DNA of 50,651 nt from UBA3076 sp964646435 (GCA_964646435.1 CAZYEJ010000011.1:1-50651), one strand, 5' to 3'; positions 25,471 through 34,399 are shown, counted from the first letter of the stretch. The notes: a model not told the origin generated them from the letters alone. Numbers and translations: made by a program.

Positions 25471-26301
25471 ATGATATCCCCAGTACGTGTAATAGTTACA
25501 GCAGGATACGGAACCAACTGTGAGATGGAGATGGCCAATGCGTGCAGACTGGCCGGTGCAGACCAGGTTGATATAGTCCACCTCAGTGATCTCCTGGATG
25601 GGAGCGTCCGCCTGGATGACTATCATTTTCTTAACCTGCCGGGTGGATTTTTAGATGGCGATAATCTGGGGGCGGCACAGGCCGGGGCCTACAGGCTCAG
25701 GAATGCCAAGGTCAGGGGGACAGAAGAACGTCTGCTGGATCAGCTCCTGGAATTTGTGGAAAAGGGGGGTCTGGTACTGGGGGTGTGCAATGGTTTTCAG
25801 TTGATGGCGAAGACCGGTCTCCTCCCGGGTTTTGATGGTGATTATGAGCAACGCTACGTAAGTCTTACCTATAACGATTCCGGAAGGTTCGAAGACCGGT
25901 GGGTCACTTGCAAGGTATCTCCGGACTCTTCTTGCATATTCACCCGTGGGATAGACCGTATTGAGTTACCAGTAAGACACGGAGAAGGAAAGTTCGTAAC
26001 AATTGACATATCTGCAAGGGACAGGCTGGTGGCAGAAGGCCTTATTGTACTTCAGTATGTATCACCTGTAACAGGGAAGCCCACGCAAGACTATCCTTAT
26101 AACCCAAATGGCTCGGAGCTTGCCATAGCTGGCATTTGTGATACTACAGGCAGGCTCATGGGCCTGATGCCCCATCCTGAGGCCTTTCATCATAGGACTA
26201 ACCATCCACGATGGACCAGGGAAGAATTGCCCGAGGAAGGGGCAGGACTGGCCTTTTTCCGGAATGCCGTTGAGTATATACGGGAAAAGCTCGGCAGTTG
26301 A
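25471..26301 (+). CDS. purQ: Phosphoribosylformylglycinamidine synthase, glutaminase subunit
   Basis: 276 residues. Class I glutamine amidotransferase: the nucleophile Cys is in GVCNGFQL (about residue 109) and His/Glu in LMPHPEAFHH (about 231). It has the purQ-specific NLPGGFLDGDNLGA near 52 and RHGEGKF near 170. It releases ammonia from glutamine for FGAM formation in purine synthesis with PurL/PurS, which are not in the window. The protein is longer than the ~230-residue Gram-positive PurQ, a larger form known in several anaerobic groups. Its stop codon lies at the edge of the inverted AGCGATTAGC repeat. Confidence 0.93.
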   Translation: MISPVRVIVTAGYGTNCEMEMANACRLAGADQVDIVHLSDLLDGSVRLDDYHFLNLPGGFLDGDNLGAAQAGAYRLRNAKVRGTEERLLDQLLEFVEKGGLVLGVCNGFQLMAKTGLLPGFDGDYEQRYVSLTYNDSGRFEDRWVTCKVSPDSSCIFTRGIDRIELPVRHGEGKFVTIDISARDRLVAEGLIVLQYVSPVTGKPTQDYPYNPNGSELAIAGICDTTGRLMGLMPHPEAFHHRTNHPRWTREELPEEGAGLAFFRNAVEYIREKLGS

Positions 26302-26453
26302 GCAATTAGCTGTCAGTCATTAGCATTTAGCTTTGAAAAATCAGGGCATTATGTTAATTAGAAATAACATCCAACAGATGAAAGTTTGTAATAGTAAAAC
26401 ATCCTGTAATCATTAAACCAATAGCTAACCGCTAAAGGCTAATCGCTCAATTT
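26300..26453 (-). repeat. AGCGATTAGC-type intergenic repeat, copy 2 (inverted)
   Basis: Read on the minus strand it starts AAATTGAGCGATTAGC and ends near AGCTAATTGCTC. It is collinear with copy 1 at 23932-24104 apart from indels. The two copies face each other around the ATP-grasp and purQ genes. Confidence 0.85.
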
Positions 26454-26470
26454 CTGTAAAGCAAAAAACT

Positions 26471-27178
26471 ATGCCTGAATCTCCGGCCCAAACCCTAGTG
26501 CGCCTGCTTAAATATTTAAGGCGTTTTCTACTGGAAACCGCGATTTGCTTTGCAGGGCTCACTGCCATTCTATACTGGCTTTCTCCTCATTTTTTGGCCT
26601 TTCTTCAGTCCCATTTTGAGCAGCACTTGGCCTTCTTTGGAGTTTTGGAGCCGATGCTGGCCCTGCTCAAGCTCTCAAGCGTTGGGGCATTAATTCTTCT
26701 GGCGCCGTTGATATTCTGGCGTATTTCGCGGGGGCTGGTAGAGGTACTTGGTTTTTCCAAAAAATTTTCCCTGGTGTTTATGCTGTCCGCGCTTCTACTC
26801 TTTTACGTAGGAACCCTTTTCTGTTTTTTTATAACTCTTCCATTTGGGATAAACTTCCTACTGGGTTACCAGTCACAACACCTGCGGCCTGTAATAGCTG
26901 TAGGTAAGTTTGTGAATTTTATCGGACTCTTTCTTATTAGCTTTGGCATAATCTTCGAAATTCCATTGCTCATGACATTGCTTTGCAGGCTGAAAATCTG
27001 CGGTCCCGAGACCTTTGGGAGATATAGACGTTATGCGATTCTATTAATTGCAATAATGGCTGCCATCCTCACTCCCACGCCGGACATCTTCAATATGGCC
27101 ATGATGGGGGTGCCCCTGTATGTCCTTTATGAGGCGGGGATAATTATAGCCAGAATAGTAAATCTTCCTTCTATATAG
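26471..27178 (+). CDS. tatC: Twin-arginine translocase subunit TatC
   Basis: 235 residues with six hydrophobic segments (about 20-40, 68-90, 105-130, 150-175, 190-205, 210-230). Family sequences include EPMLALLKLS near 56, LGFSKKFS, FVNFIGLFLISFGIIFEIPL near 156-175 and LTPTPDIFNM near 210. It recognises twin-arginine signal peptides and forms the receptor of the Tat export system for folded, often cofactor-containing proteins. No tatA/B lies nearby. ATG 26471 comes directly after the inverted repeat; the ribosome site is weak (TAAAG). Confidence 0.95.
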   Translation: MPESPAQTLVRLLKYLRRFLLETAICFAGLTAILYWLSPHFLAFLQSHFEQHLAFFGVLEPMLALLKLSSVGALILLAPLIFWRISRGLVEVLGFSKKFSLVFMLSALLLFYVGTLFCFFITLPFGINFLLGYQSQHLRPVIAVGKFVNFIGLFLISFGIIFEIPLLMTLLCRLKICGPETFGRYRRYAILLIAIMAAILTPTPDIFNMAMMGVPLYVLYEAGIIIARIVNLPSI

Positions 27179-27207
27179 TACCCGAACGGAATCCCTAAAT
27201 TCTGTTT

Positions 27208-27317
27208 TTTCAATTTAGAACAGGAACAATTAACCTGTTAAGATTATTCCCTTTTTAATTCAAAATTCAAAATTAAGAATTCAAAATTGTGTCTGAATGG
27301 CCTTTTCGTTCAGACAC
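27208..27317 (+). repeat. A+T-rich/hairpin intergenic repeat, copy 2
   Basis: It comprises TTTCAATTTAGAACAGG, ACAATTAACCTGTTAAGAT, CTTTTTAATTCAAAATT and AATTAAGAATTCAAAATT, then the hairpin GTGTCTGAATG (27289-27299)/CGTTCAGACAC (27307-27317). It is collinear over ~110 bp with the inverse copy at 43106-43217. Confidence 0.85.
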
Positions 27318-27416
27318 TATCTATCTTGACAAGGCTTAGCCATTCTATATAGTGCGGGATTCGTACGAAGAGCTTTAGTAATCTGAAATTAACTAGGCCA
27401 TTGGCCTTGGCGTTTA

Positions 27417-27950
27417 ATGACCAAAGATCTAAAAGGCTTTAGAAATACTGTCCCTGTAAAGGACATTCCGGAAGATGGTCTGCATCTGGTCTTCGAAGAT
27501 ATGCAGGGGCTCTTGTCTGATACAGAGGAATGCAGGATACAGTGCCCTGCAAAAGAGGAGGTCTTTCTCCACCGTGTTGATGGGGCTGTGCATCTAAAAG
27601 GCAAGGTTGCGGCCTTGATTGTTCTCAAGTGCGACCGTTGTCTGGAGGAGTACAATCAAGAGATAGATACATCTTTTTTCTATATACTGGTCCCTGGTCA
27701 ATCGCTAGAGGAAAAAAAAGAAATAGCCCTTAGTAAAGAAGACATGGAAGTATCCTTATATGATGGGGCTAAAATCCGGATAGGGGAAATATTCAGAGAA
27801 CAGATTCTGCTACAAATTCCTATGCGACATGTCTGCAGGGAGGACTGTAAAGGCATCTGTCCCAGGTGCGGTGTGAATCTTAATAGAGAAAAATGCCGTT
27901 GCCGAGCAGAAACTTTGAATAATCCACTTAGTGTGTTAAAAAAGCCGTGA
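27417..27950 (+). CDS. yceD: YceD/DUF177-family protein, upstream of rpmF
   Basis: 177 residues. The DUF177 core has CDRCLEEYNQEIDTSF near 70 and the C-terminal QIPMRHVCREDCKGICPRCGVNLNR region with four to six cysteines that likely bind a metal. The family is encoded almost universally just before rpmF; the plant homologue is linked to 23S rRNA accumulation, and the bacterial role is unsettled. Its TGA stop is embedded in GTGAACGGTTAC (27947-27958), an isolated end motif of the GTAAGCG repeat element. Confidence 0.9.
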   Translation: MTKDLKGFRNTVPVKDIPEDGLHLVFEDMQGLLSDTEECRIQCPAKEEVFLHRVDGAVHLKGKVAALIVLKCDRCLEEYNQEIDTSFFYILVPGQSLEEKKEIALSKEDMEVSLYDGAKIRIGEIFREQILLQIPMRHVCREDCKGICPRCGVNLNREKCRCRAETLNNPLSVLKKP

Positions 27951-27958
27951 ACGGTTAC
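27947..27958. repeat. Solo GTRANCGNTTAC motif at the yceD stop codon
   Basis: GTGAACGGTTAC, the same 12-bp imperfect palindrome that bounds the four repeat elements (compare GTAACCGTTCAC at 44485). It contains the yceD TGA. Confidence 0.55.
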
Positions 27959-28047
27959 AAAAAAGCTGCGAGAAGCAGTCAAATGAATATCCTTTTTCGG
28001 CTTAGCTATGTTAGGCTGGAATATTAAAAATTAAGAGGTATTAAGAA

Positions 28048-28233
28048 ATGGCAGTTCCAAAAAGAAAAACTTCACGTTCACGCAAGGGTAATCGTCGCTC
28101 GCATGATGCGCTTAGTATTCCGAGTCTTTCAATATGCCCTCAATGTACAGAGCCCAAGCCTCCCCACAGGATTTGTCCCCATTGCGGTACCTATAGGGGA
28201 AAAGTATTCAATGAAGAAAAAAAATTAGACTAG
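28048..28233 (+). CDS. rpmF: 50S ribosomal protein L32
   Basis: 61 residues. The start MAVPKRKTSRSRKGNRRSHD is canonical. Two CxxC pairs (CPQC, CPHC) make it the zinc-binding form of L32. It is part of the large ribosomal subunit. AGAGG lies 12 nt upstream of the ATG. plsX begins 3 nt after its stop, the common rpmF-plsX coupling of ribosome and phospholipid synthesis. Confidence 0.98.
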   Translation: MAVPKRKTSRSRKGNRRSHDALSIPSLSICPQCTEPKPPHRICPHCGTYRGKVFNEEKKLD

Positions 28234-28236
28234 AAA

Positions 28237-29244
28237 ATGTCTATAGCAGTAGATGCCATGGGGGGCGATCGAGGCCCTGATGTTTTAGTAAGGGGAGCAA
28301 TCGATGCAGCCAGAGATCACGGCATTGAGATAATCTTGGTTGGGATAGAAGATGTGCTGAGGGAAACGCTTCAGCGGCAGGGCGGGGGTGATTTGCCCAT
28401 CAGCATCTATCCGGCCTCTCAAGTAGTTGATATGGAAGAATCTCCGGCTGATTCTCTGAGAAAGAAAAAGGATTCTTCAATTAGAGTTGCTTTTGAACTT
28501 GTGCGTCAAGGAAAGGCCATGGCCGTGCTCAGTGCAGGCAACTCAGGGGCCACGCTGGCAACAGCTATGGTTGCCCTGGGCAGAATCAGTGGCGTTCGGC
28601 CGGCCATCGCTACGCTTATGCCGACCCCGAAAAAGCCGGTGACCATGATAGACGTGGGGGCAAATGTAGACTGCAAGCCCGTTCATCTGCTACAGTTCGG
28701 AATAATGGGCTCAGTATTTTCCAAAGAACTTTTGGATAATTCTCGACCCAGAGTAGGACTGTTAAGTATCGGGGAGGAAGACACCAAGGGCAACCAGCTC
28801 GTAAGAAAGGCGTATGATCTCCTCGCGGGCAGTGATCTGAATTTTGTCGGCAATGTGGAAGGCGGTGAAATCTTCAAAGGCGACGTAGACGTAATAGTGT
28901 GCGACGGATTTGTGGGTAACATATGTCTAAAACTGAGTGAAGGTCTTGCAAAGGCCATACTCACCATGCTGAAGTCAGAGATTGGGGGGAGTCTTATGGC
29001 CGACATGGGACATCCCTTGAAATCCGCTTTTCAAAGATTCTACAAAATAATAGACTATGCTGAGTACGGTGGCGCTCCGCTGTTGGGGATCAATGGGATA
29101 GCAATCATATGTCACGGGCTCTCCGGTTCCAAAGCAGTTAAAAACGCAATACAACTAGCCCAGGAACTGGCTAAGGTAGAATTGGCTGATAAACTTGAAA
29201 ACTCTTTTGCCAAAAGTCAGGATCTATTCAAGGTAGTCCAGTGA
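28237..29244 (+). CDS. plsX: Phosphate acyltransferase PlsX
   Basis: 335 residues. The start MSIAVDAMGGDRGP is diagnostic, and AVLSAGNSGA near 97, MIDVGANVDCKP near 134 and IVCDGFVGNICLKLSEG near 223 follow. It converts acyl-ACP to acyl-phosphate, which PlsY uses to acylate glycerol-3-phosphate. It sits between rpmF and fabH as in most bacteria. Confidence 0.98.
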   Translation: MSIAVDAMGGDRGPDVLVRGAIDAARDHGIEIILVGIEDVLRETLQRQGGGDLPISIYPASQVVDMEESPADSLRKKKDSSIRVAFELVRQGKAMAVLSAGNSGATLATAMVALGRISGVRPAIATLMPTPKKPVTMIDVGANVDCKPVHLLQFGIMGSVFSKELLDNSRPRVGLLSIGEEDTKGNQLVRKAYDLLAGSDLNFVGNVEGGEIFKGDVDVIVCDGFVGNICLKLSEGLAKAILTMLKSEIGGSLMADMGHPLKSAFQRFYKIIDYAEYGGAPLLGINGIAIICHGLSGSKAVKNAIQLAQELAKVELADKLENSFAKSQDLFKVVQ

Positions 29245-29288
29245 TGTCAAAGTCCCAACGAGGCCCCATCGATTAGAGTTTAATCATT

Positions 29289-30272
29289 ATGCCTATTCGC
29301 AGTATAATCATCGGGACCGGGTCTCACGCACCCCAAAAAGTGGTAACCAACAAGGATCTGGAAAGCCGTGTGGATACTACCGACGAGTGGATACGCACCA
29401 GGACAGGAATCATTGAACGCCATATCTCTAATGACCAGGAGACCAATTCTTTTCTTGCTACACAGGCAGCAAGAAAGGCCCTTGATATGGCAGGTGTGCG
29501 CCCACAGGATCTGGACCTTATTATAGTCGGCACTATGACTCCGGACATGCCAATGCCCTCTGTTGCCTGTCTGGTGCAGAATGAGCTGGGAGCGAAAAAG
29601 GCCGGGGCTTTTGACCTGTATGCCGCTTGCACCAGTTTTATTTATGCGCTTTCCGTAGCAGATAAGTTCATACGTAGTAACTCCAGGATGAAGATCCTTG
29701 TGATTGGGAGCGAGGTGCTCTCCCGGGTTACAAATTGGGAGGACCGGAATACGTGCGTGCTCTTCGGTGATGGAGCAGGAGCCGCCATACTTACCGGTAC
29801 CAGAGAGGACAGGGGCATTCTCTCTACCCACCTCCATTCAGATGGTTCATTGGGAGAGCTTCTTATCATAAAAGGCCTTGGGACGGCCTTCCCGGTGAGT
29901 CATGAAAACCTTGAAAAGGGATGGCAGTATATTCAGATGCAGGGTAAAGAGGTATTCAAACATGCTGTCAAAGCAATGGAGTCTGCGGCCTGGGAGGCCC
30001 TGGAAACAAATGGATGGACCGGAGATGATGTAGATCTTCTGTTTTCTCATCAGGCCAACATACGAATCATTAATTTTTTGGGAGAGAGGTTGGGGCTTCC
30101 CAGGGAGAAAATCTTTATCAATATTCACAAATATGGTAATACCTCGGCGGCGAGTATACCTATTGGCCTGGATGAAGCTAATCGAACAGGACTGTTGACC
30201 CCGGGCCTCCGTATTTTAATGGTTGCTTTCGGAGGGGGTTTTACCTGGGGATCTGTGGCCATGTGCTGGTAA
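29289..30272 (+). CDS. fabH: 3-oxoacyl-ACP synthase III
   Basis: 327 residues. Catalytic Cys114 is in YAACTSF, His in LLFSHQANIRI near 255 and Asn in NTSAASIP near 284. It starts type II fatty-acid synthesis by condensing acyl-CoA with malonyl-ACP. It follows plsX by 44 nt. The gene commonly next in this order, fabD, is not present; an acyl-CoA dehydrogenase gene follows instead. Confidence 0.97.
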   Translation: MPIRSIIIGTGSHAPQKVVTNKDLESRVDTTDEWIRTRTGIIERHISNDQETNSFLATQAARKALDMAGVRPQDLDLIIVGTMTPDMPMPSVACLVQNELGAKKAGAFDLYAACTSFIYALSVADKFIRSNSRMKILVIGSEVLSRVTNWEDRNTCVLFGDGAGAAILTGTREDRGILSTHLHSDGSLGELLIIKGLGTAFPVSHENLEKGWQYIQMQGKEVFKHAVKAMESAAWEALETNGWTGDDVDLLFSHQANIRIINFLGERLGLPREKIFINIHKYGNTSAASIPIGLDEANRTGLLTPGLRILMVAFGGGFTWGSVAMCW

Positions 30273-30305
30273 TATGGATACGGAGTGGAGAGAAAGGATT
30301 TCTAA

Positions 30306-31472
30306 ATGGCACAAGTCAATTATTTCTTGACAGAAGAGCAACAGATGATCGTGGATCTGGCACGTCAGATAGCCGTGGAAAAGATCATTCCTGTAAGAGC
30401 AAAGCTCGATGAGAATGAGGAATTCCCTTGGGATATCATGAAGGATATAGCCCGGGCGGATCTTTTCGGGCTTTATGTCCCTGAAGAATATGGTGGCTTT
30501 GCAAAAGGCTGTTTTGAAAATTGCTTGGCGCTGGAGCAGCTTGCCTATGGTTGCATCGCTGTTACTACGACTTTTGCTGCCAGTGCGCTGGGAGGTTATC
30601 CTATTCTGCTTTTTGGTTCTGATGAACAAAAGGCCCGCTATCTCCCGGATATTGCCGCAGGCAAGCGCCTTGTAGCCTTCGGACTTACCGAAGCCAATGC
30701 CGGGAGTGATGCCGCAGGGATCCAGACTACAGCAGTGGAAGATGGAGATTACTGGGTTTTAAACGGCACCAAACAGTGGATAACTAGCGGCGGTGAAGCA
30801 GAAATATATACCATCGTGGCCATGACCAATAAGAACAAGGGTGCAAGGGGTGCAACATCCTTTATTGTTGAGAAGGGTGACCCGGGGTTCAGCTTCGGGA
30901 AAAAAGAACGAAAGATGGGGTTGAATGCCTCATCAACCAGGGAACTTGTATTCAATGAGTGCCGCATTCCAAAGGACCGTATACTTGGAAAGAATGGCCA
31001 GGGCTTCATAATGGCCATGAGGACTCTGGACATAGCCAGACCCGGCATAGGGGCTATAGCAGTCGGACTTGCCCAGGCGGCCCTGGATGAAGCGGTCAAA
31101 TATGCAAGGCAGAGAATACAGTTCGGCCAGCCGATAATCTCCTTTCAGGCCTTACAGCATATGCTGGCGGATATGGCCACAAAAATAGAGGCCTCAAGGG
31201 CCCTTGTGTACTCAATAGCCAGGACTATTGACGAGGACGGAGCAAAAGACGTTGCCAAAATGTCTGCAATGGCAAAGCTTTTTGCTACTGATATGGCCAT
31301 GCAGGTAACCACTGATGCGGTCCAAATCCTGGGTGGCTATGGATATATGAAGTCCTATCCGGTTGAAAAAATGATGCGGGATGCAAAAATTCTCCAGATA
31401 TATGAGGGCACAAACCAGATCCTGCGCAATGTTATTGGCCAAGCCTTAAATAAGGAGTACGCGAAAAAATAA
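30306..31472 (+). CDS. Acyl-CoA dehydrogenase
   Basis: 388 residues, normal length for short/medium-chain enzymes. It has GLTEANAGSDAAG near 130 and NGTKQWITSGGEAE near 152 (FAD/substrate sites), the C-terminal QILGGYGYMKSYPVEKMMRDAK, and the catalytic base Glu367 in IYEGTNQ, placed as in butyryl-CoA dehydrogenase. It oxidises or, with a bifurcating ETF, reduces a C2-C3 acyl-thioester bond. Gene order dehydrogenase-etfB-etfA(ferredoxin) parallels carCDE and bcd-etfBA systems. Its position inside the fatty-acid synthase cluster, between fabH and fabG, is unusual. AGAAAGG precedes the ATG. Confidence 0.94.
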   Translation: MAQVNYFLTEEQQMIVDLARQIAVEKIIPVRAKLDENEEFPWDIMKDIARADLFGLYVPEEYGGFAKGCFENCLALEQLAYGCIAVTTTFAASALGGYPILLFGSDEQKARYLPDIAAGKRLVAFGLTEANAGSDAAGIQTTAVEDGDYWVLNGTKQWITSGGEAEIYTIVAMTNKNKGARGATSFIVEKGDPGFSFGKKERKMGLNASSTRELVFNECRIPKDRILGKNGQGFIMAMRTLDIARPGIGAIAVGLAQAALDEAVKYARQRIQFGQPIISFQALQHMLADMATKIEASRALVYSIARTIDEDGAKDVAKMSAMAKLFATDMAMQVTTDAVQILGGYGYMKSYPVEKMMRDAKILQIYEGTNQILRNVIGQALNKEYAKK

Positions 31473-31490
31473 TAGATGATTCCTATGATA

Positions 31491-31570
31491 AATGTTGAAT
31501 ATTGAATGCTGAATTGTGGAAGAAGATTTAAAAAATATATACCTTAATTCAAAATTCAGCATTCAACATT
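31491..31570. repeat. A+T-rich inverted repeat between the dehydrogenase gene and etfB
   Basis: TTGAATGCTGAATT (31502-31515) pairs with AATTCAGCATTCAA, ending near 31568, around a ~40-nt spacer. Words such as TTCAAAATTCAGC relate it to the A+T-rich repeats elsewhere in the window. It may form an RNA hairpin between cotranscribed genes. Confidence 0.6.
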
Positions 31571-31587
31571 GTTTATAAAGTTTAGTT

Positions 31588-32376
31588 ATGAACATAGTGA
31601 TTTGCATAAAACAGGTTCCAGACGCGAAGACCGTGCGTTTTGATACGGAAAAGGGCACCTTGGTACGGGAAGGGGTAGAAGCAGTAATAAATCCTTTTGA
31701 CTTCCACGCCCTTGAGGCCGGTCTTCAGTTGAAAGATACTTACGGCGGAGAAGTCACTGTATTGAGCATGGGGCCGCCACAGGCGGAAAATGCCCTGAAA
31801 GAAGCCCTGTCCCTTGGAGCTGACGAGGGAATCCTTTTGTCAGACTGGGCCTTTGCAGGGGCAGATACCCTGGCCACCACCTATACCCTGGCAAAGGCAA
31901 TAGAGAAGCTGGGGCCTGTTGACCTTGTACTTTGCGGCAAACAGGCCATAGACGGTGACACCGCCCAGGTAGGCCCAGGGCTGGCGGTCCGGCTCGGCAT
32001 TCCTTATGTGACATGCGTAAACGCGCTCAGTGTCCTGGATGATGGAAAGACAATGCGTCTCAGGCGGGTCAATGAAGATGGCTATGATATGCTTGAACTT
32101 GAGATGCCTGCCCTCCTGACAGTACTTGCCTCCCTCAATACACCCAGGCTTCCATCCCTCAAAGGGAAGATGCGGGCCAGAAAGGCTGAGATTCTTGTAT
32201 GGGATGCCCGGAAGCTCGGAGCAAAACCTGATATGGTCGGGCTGGCAGGCTCAGCGACTCAGGTCGTATCTACATCGGTTCCCACTTTTGAGGTCCGGCG
32301 AGAGATGCTTGAGGGCTCGGCAGAGGAACAGGTGGAAGCCCTGGTTTCCAGATTCAAAGAAGCGGGAATTCTATAA
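31588..32376 (+). CDS. etfB: Electron transfer flavoprotein, beta subunit
   Basis: 262 residues. It has the standard EtfB start MNIVICIKQVPDAKTVRFD, NPFDFHALEAGLQLKD near 37 and the nucleotide-binding region VDLVLCGKQAIDGDTAQVGP (about 111-130). The GDTAQVGP form, rather than the DDxxQTG of mitochondrial ETF, is what I recall from bifurcating ETFs; this is from memory. It partners the ferredoxin-fused EtfA, whose ATG overlaps the etfB stop (A of TAATG), so the pair is translationally coupled. Confidence 0.95.
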   Translation: MNIVICIKQVPDAKTVRFDTEKGTLVREGVEAVINPFDFHALEAGLQLKDTYGGEVTVLSMGPPQAENALKEALSLGADEGILLSDWAFAGADTLATTYTLAKAIEKLGPVDLVLCGKQAIDGDTAQVGPGLAVRLGIPYVTCVNALSVLDDGKTMRLRRVNEDGYDMLELEMPALLTVLASLNTPRLPSLKGKMRARKAEILVWDARKLGAKPDMVGLAGSATQVVSTSVPTFEVRREMLEGSAEEQVEALVSRFKEAGIL

Positions 32377-33584
32377 TGCTTAAGGTTGATATAGAAAAGT
32401 GCACCGGATGTGGTGAATGTGAAGAGTCATGCACTTTTGAGGCTATTTTTGTAGAAGACGAGGTGGCCGTTGTTAATCAGGACGCCTGTACTCTATGCGG
32501 GATCTGCGTGGATGGCTGCCCTGAAGGGGCATTAGAAATCCACGTGGAGGAAGGTCTGCTTACGACAGACTTAAGCTCCTGGAAAGGGATATGGGTGGTT
32601 GCAGAGTGCAGGAGCGGGGTCATTGCCCCTGTGACATTTGAGCTCCTGGCGAAGTCCAGGGAGCTTGCAGGCGAGCTTGCAGGCGAGCTTGACACAGAAG
32701 TTACCGCAGTGCTCATGGGACATGAAATTGAATCCAGAGCACAGGAATTGATATTTTATGGGGCGGATAGGGTGCTGGTTGTTGACCACCCTGAGCTTGC
32801 GACATTCACCGACGAGGTTTATGGGAACATACTTGCAGATCTTGCCAAGAAAGAAAACCCCGAAATTATTTTGGCTGGCGCCACGGCCATGGGGCGTTCC
32901 TATATACCAAGGGTCGCCACGATCCTTGAGACAGGACTTACTGCTGACTGTACAGGACTTGATGTCCGGGCAGAGGACAGGGCGTTGCTTCAAACCAGGC
33001 CGGCCTTTGGAGGAAATCTCCTTGCAACTATTGTATGCCTTGGACACCGGCCACAAATGGCCACAGTCAGGCCCCATGTCATGAGAGCCAATACCCCTGA
33101 TCCCGGGCGGAAAGGCGAGGTGATTCACATCCTTCCAGGGGAAAATTTGCTGAGTCATCGGGTCCAGGTCCTTGAGTCTGTGAAGGAGCAGGCAGAAGGT
33201 CCCAATCTCAGTGAAGCGGATGTAATCGTGACTGTAGGCAGGGGATTTGAACAGGAGAAGAACGTTGAACTGGCCAGGGAATTGGCCGATTTGCTCGGAG
33301 GTACGGTTGGGGCTACAAGAGCAGCCGTAGATGCTGGCTGGCTATCCGGCCGCACCCAAATTGGTCAAACAGGTGTTACCGTGTCTCCCAAGCTCTATAT
33401 GGCTTGCGGGGTATCAGGAGCCATACAGCATATAGTTGGAATGCAGGGGTCAAAGATCATAGTGGCAATAAATAAAGACGCTGAGGCCCCCATTTTCGAC
33501 GTGACTACTTACGGCCTGGTTGGGGACGTCAAGGAGATATTACCCCTTCTTATCCAGAGAATTCAAAAAGAGCGGGGATCATAA
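32376..33584 (+). CDS. etfA: Electron transfer flavoprotein alpha subunit with N-terminal 2x[4Fe-4S] ferredoxin domain
   Basis: 402 residues. Residues 1-55 form a bacterial ferredoxin with Cys9, 12, 15, 19 and Cys38, 41, 44, 48, enough for two [4Fe-4S] clusters. The EtfA domain follows; its FAD site is in SGRTQIGQTG, then YMACGVSGAIQHIVGM and INKDAEAPIFDVTTYGLVGD (about 337-390). Ferredoxin-extended EtfA is known from CarE and lactate-dehydrogenase ETFs that bifurcate electrons. A 12-bp tandem repeat (GAGCTTGCAGGC) gives ELAGELAGEL near residue 98. fabG starts 1 nt after its stop. Confidence 0.95.
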   Translation: MLKVDIEKCTGCGECEESCTFEAIFVEDEVAVVNQDACTLCGICVDGCPEGALEIHVEEGLLTTDLSSWKGIWVVAECRSGVIAPVTFELLAKSRELAGELAGELDTEVTAVLMGHEIESRAQELIFYGADRVLVVDHPELATFTDEVYGNILADLAKKENPEIILAGATAMGRSYIPRVATILETGLTADCTGLDVRAEDRALLQTRPAFGGNLLATIVCLGHRPQMATVRPHVMRANTPDPGRKGEVIHILPGENLLSHRVQVLESVKEQAEGPNLSEADVIVTVGRGFEQEKNVELARELADLLGGTVGATRAAVDAGWLSGRTQIGQTGVTVSPKLYMACGVSGAIQHIVGMQGSKIIVAINKDAEAPIFDVTTYGLVGDVKEILPLLIQRIQKERGS

Positions 33585-33585
33585 T

Positions 33586-34344
33586 ATGTCGTGTGAACAG
33601 AAACTCAGAGGGAAAATAGCAGTAGTAACCGGGGGATCCAGGGGAATAGGCCGGGTCATATGCCTCAAACTTGCCTGCCTCGGAGCCCATATTTTTGTAA
33701 ATGATGTCTGCGATCAGACAATTGCCCAAGGAATCCTAGATGAAATTGCAGGGGCCGGAGGGGCCGTCAGCTTCCTGCCTTTTGATGTCGCAGATACTGA
33801 AGCAAGTTCCAAGGCACTGAAATCGGTCATCAAAGACCATGGCGGGATCCACATACTGGTTAATAATGCAGGCATTACCCGGGACAGTCTACTTGCCCGA
33901 ATGAAGGCAAAGGACTGGGACTTGGTGATGTCGGTGAACCTGAAGGGGGCATTTAATTGTACCCAGGCAGTCATTATGGCTATGATCAAGCAGAGATGGG
34001 GTCGAATTATCAGTATAGGCTCGGTAGTCGGCTCTATGGGGAATCCGGGCCAGGCCAACTATGCTGCATCCAAGGCCGGTTTAGAGGGATTTACAAAGTC
34101 CGTGGCCAGAGAAACGGCTTCAAGAGGGGTTACTGCAAATATTGTGGCCCCGGGCTTCATTAAAACAGATATGACTGCCAAATTGCCGGAAAAAGTAAAG
34201 GAACAGTTGTTGAGCCAAATTCCTGCGGGCCGAATGGGAAGCCCTGAGGATGTGGCTGATGCAGTAGGTTTTTTGGCCTCGGATGAGGCATCATATATCA
34301 CCGGACAAGTGCTCCATGTAAATGGAGGATTGCTCTGCGATTAA
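33586..34344 (+). CDS. fabG: 3-oxoacyl-ACP reductase
   Basis: 252 residues from ATG 33586 (an extension into etfA is open but not conserved). Short-chain dehydrogenase: the NADPH motif TGGSRGIG (15-22), NNAGITRD near 93, and catalytic Ser146, Tyr159 and Lys163 (NYAASKAG). It reduces beta-ketoacyl-ACP in the elongation cycle. It directly follows etfA and precedes acpP by 55 nt. Confidence 0.96.
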   Translation: MSCEQKLRGKIAVVTGGSRGIGRVICLKLACLGAHIFVNDVCDQTIAQGILDEIAGAGGAVSFLPFDVADTEASSKALKSVIKDHGGIHILVNNAGITRDSLLARMKAKDWDLVMSVNLKGAFNCTQAVIMAMIKQRWGRIISIGSVVGSMGNPGQANYAASKAGLEGFTKSVARETASRGVTANIVAPGFIKTDMTAKLPEKVKEQLLSQIPAGRMGSPEDVADAVGFLASDEASYITGQVLHVNGGLLCD

Positions 34345-34399
34345 AATTTTACTGTTGGTTAGGTCTTTTTTGGACCAACAGGATATAGGGAGGATAAAA

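Noticed and set aside
32660..32695. Tandem 12-bp repeat in etfA as a possible frameshift or assembly error
   Set aside because: The unit is a multiple of three, encodes ELAG repeats and leaves the frame intact; most likely natural slippage.
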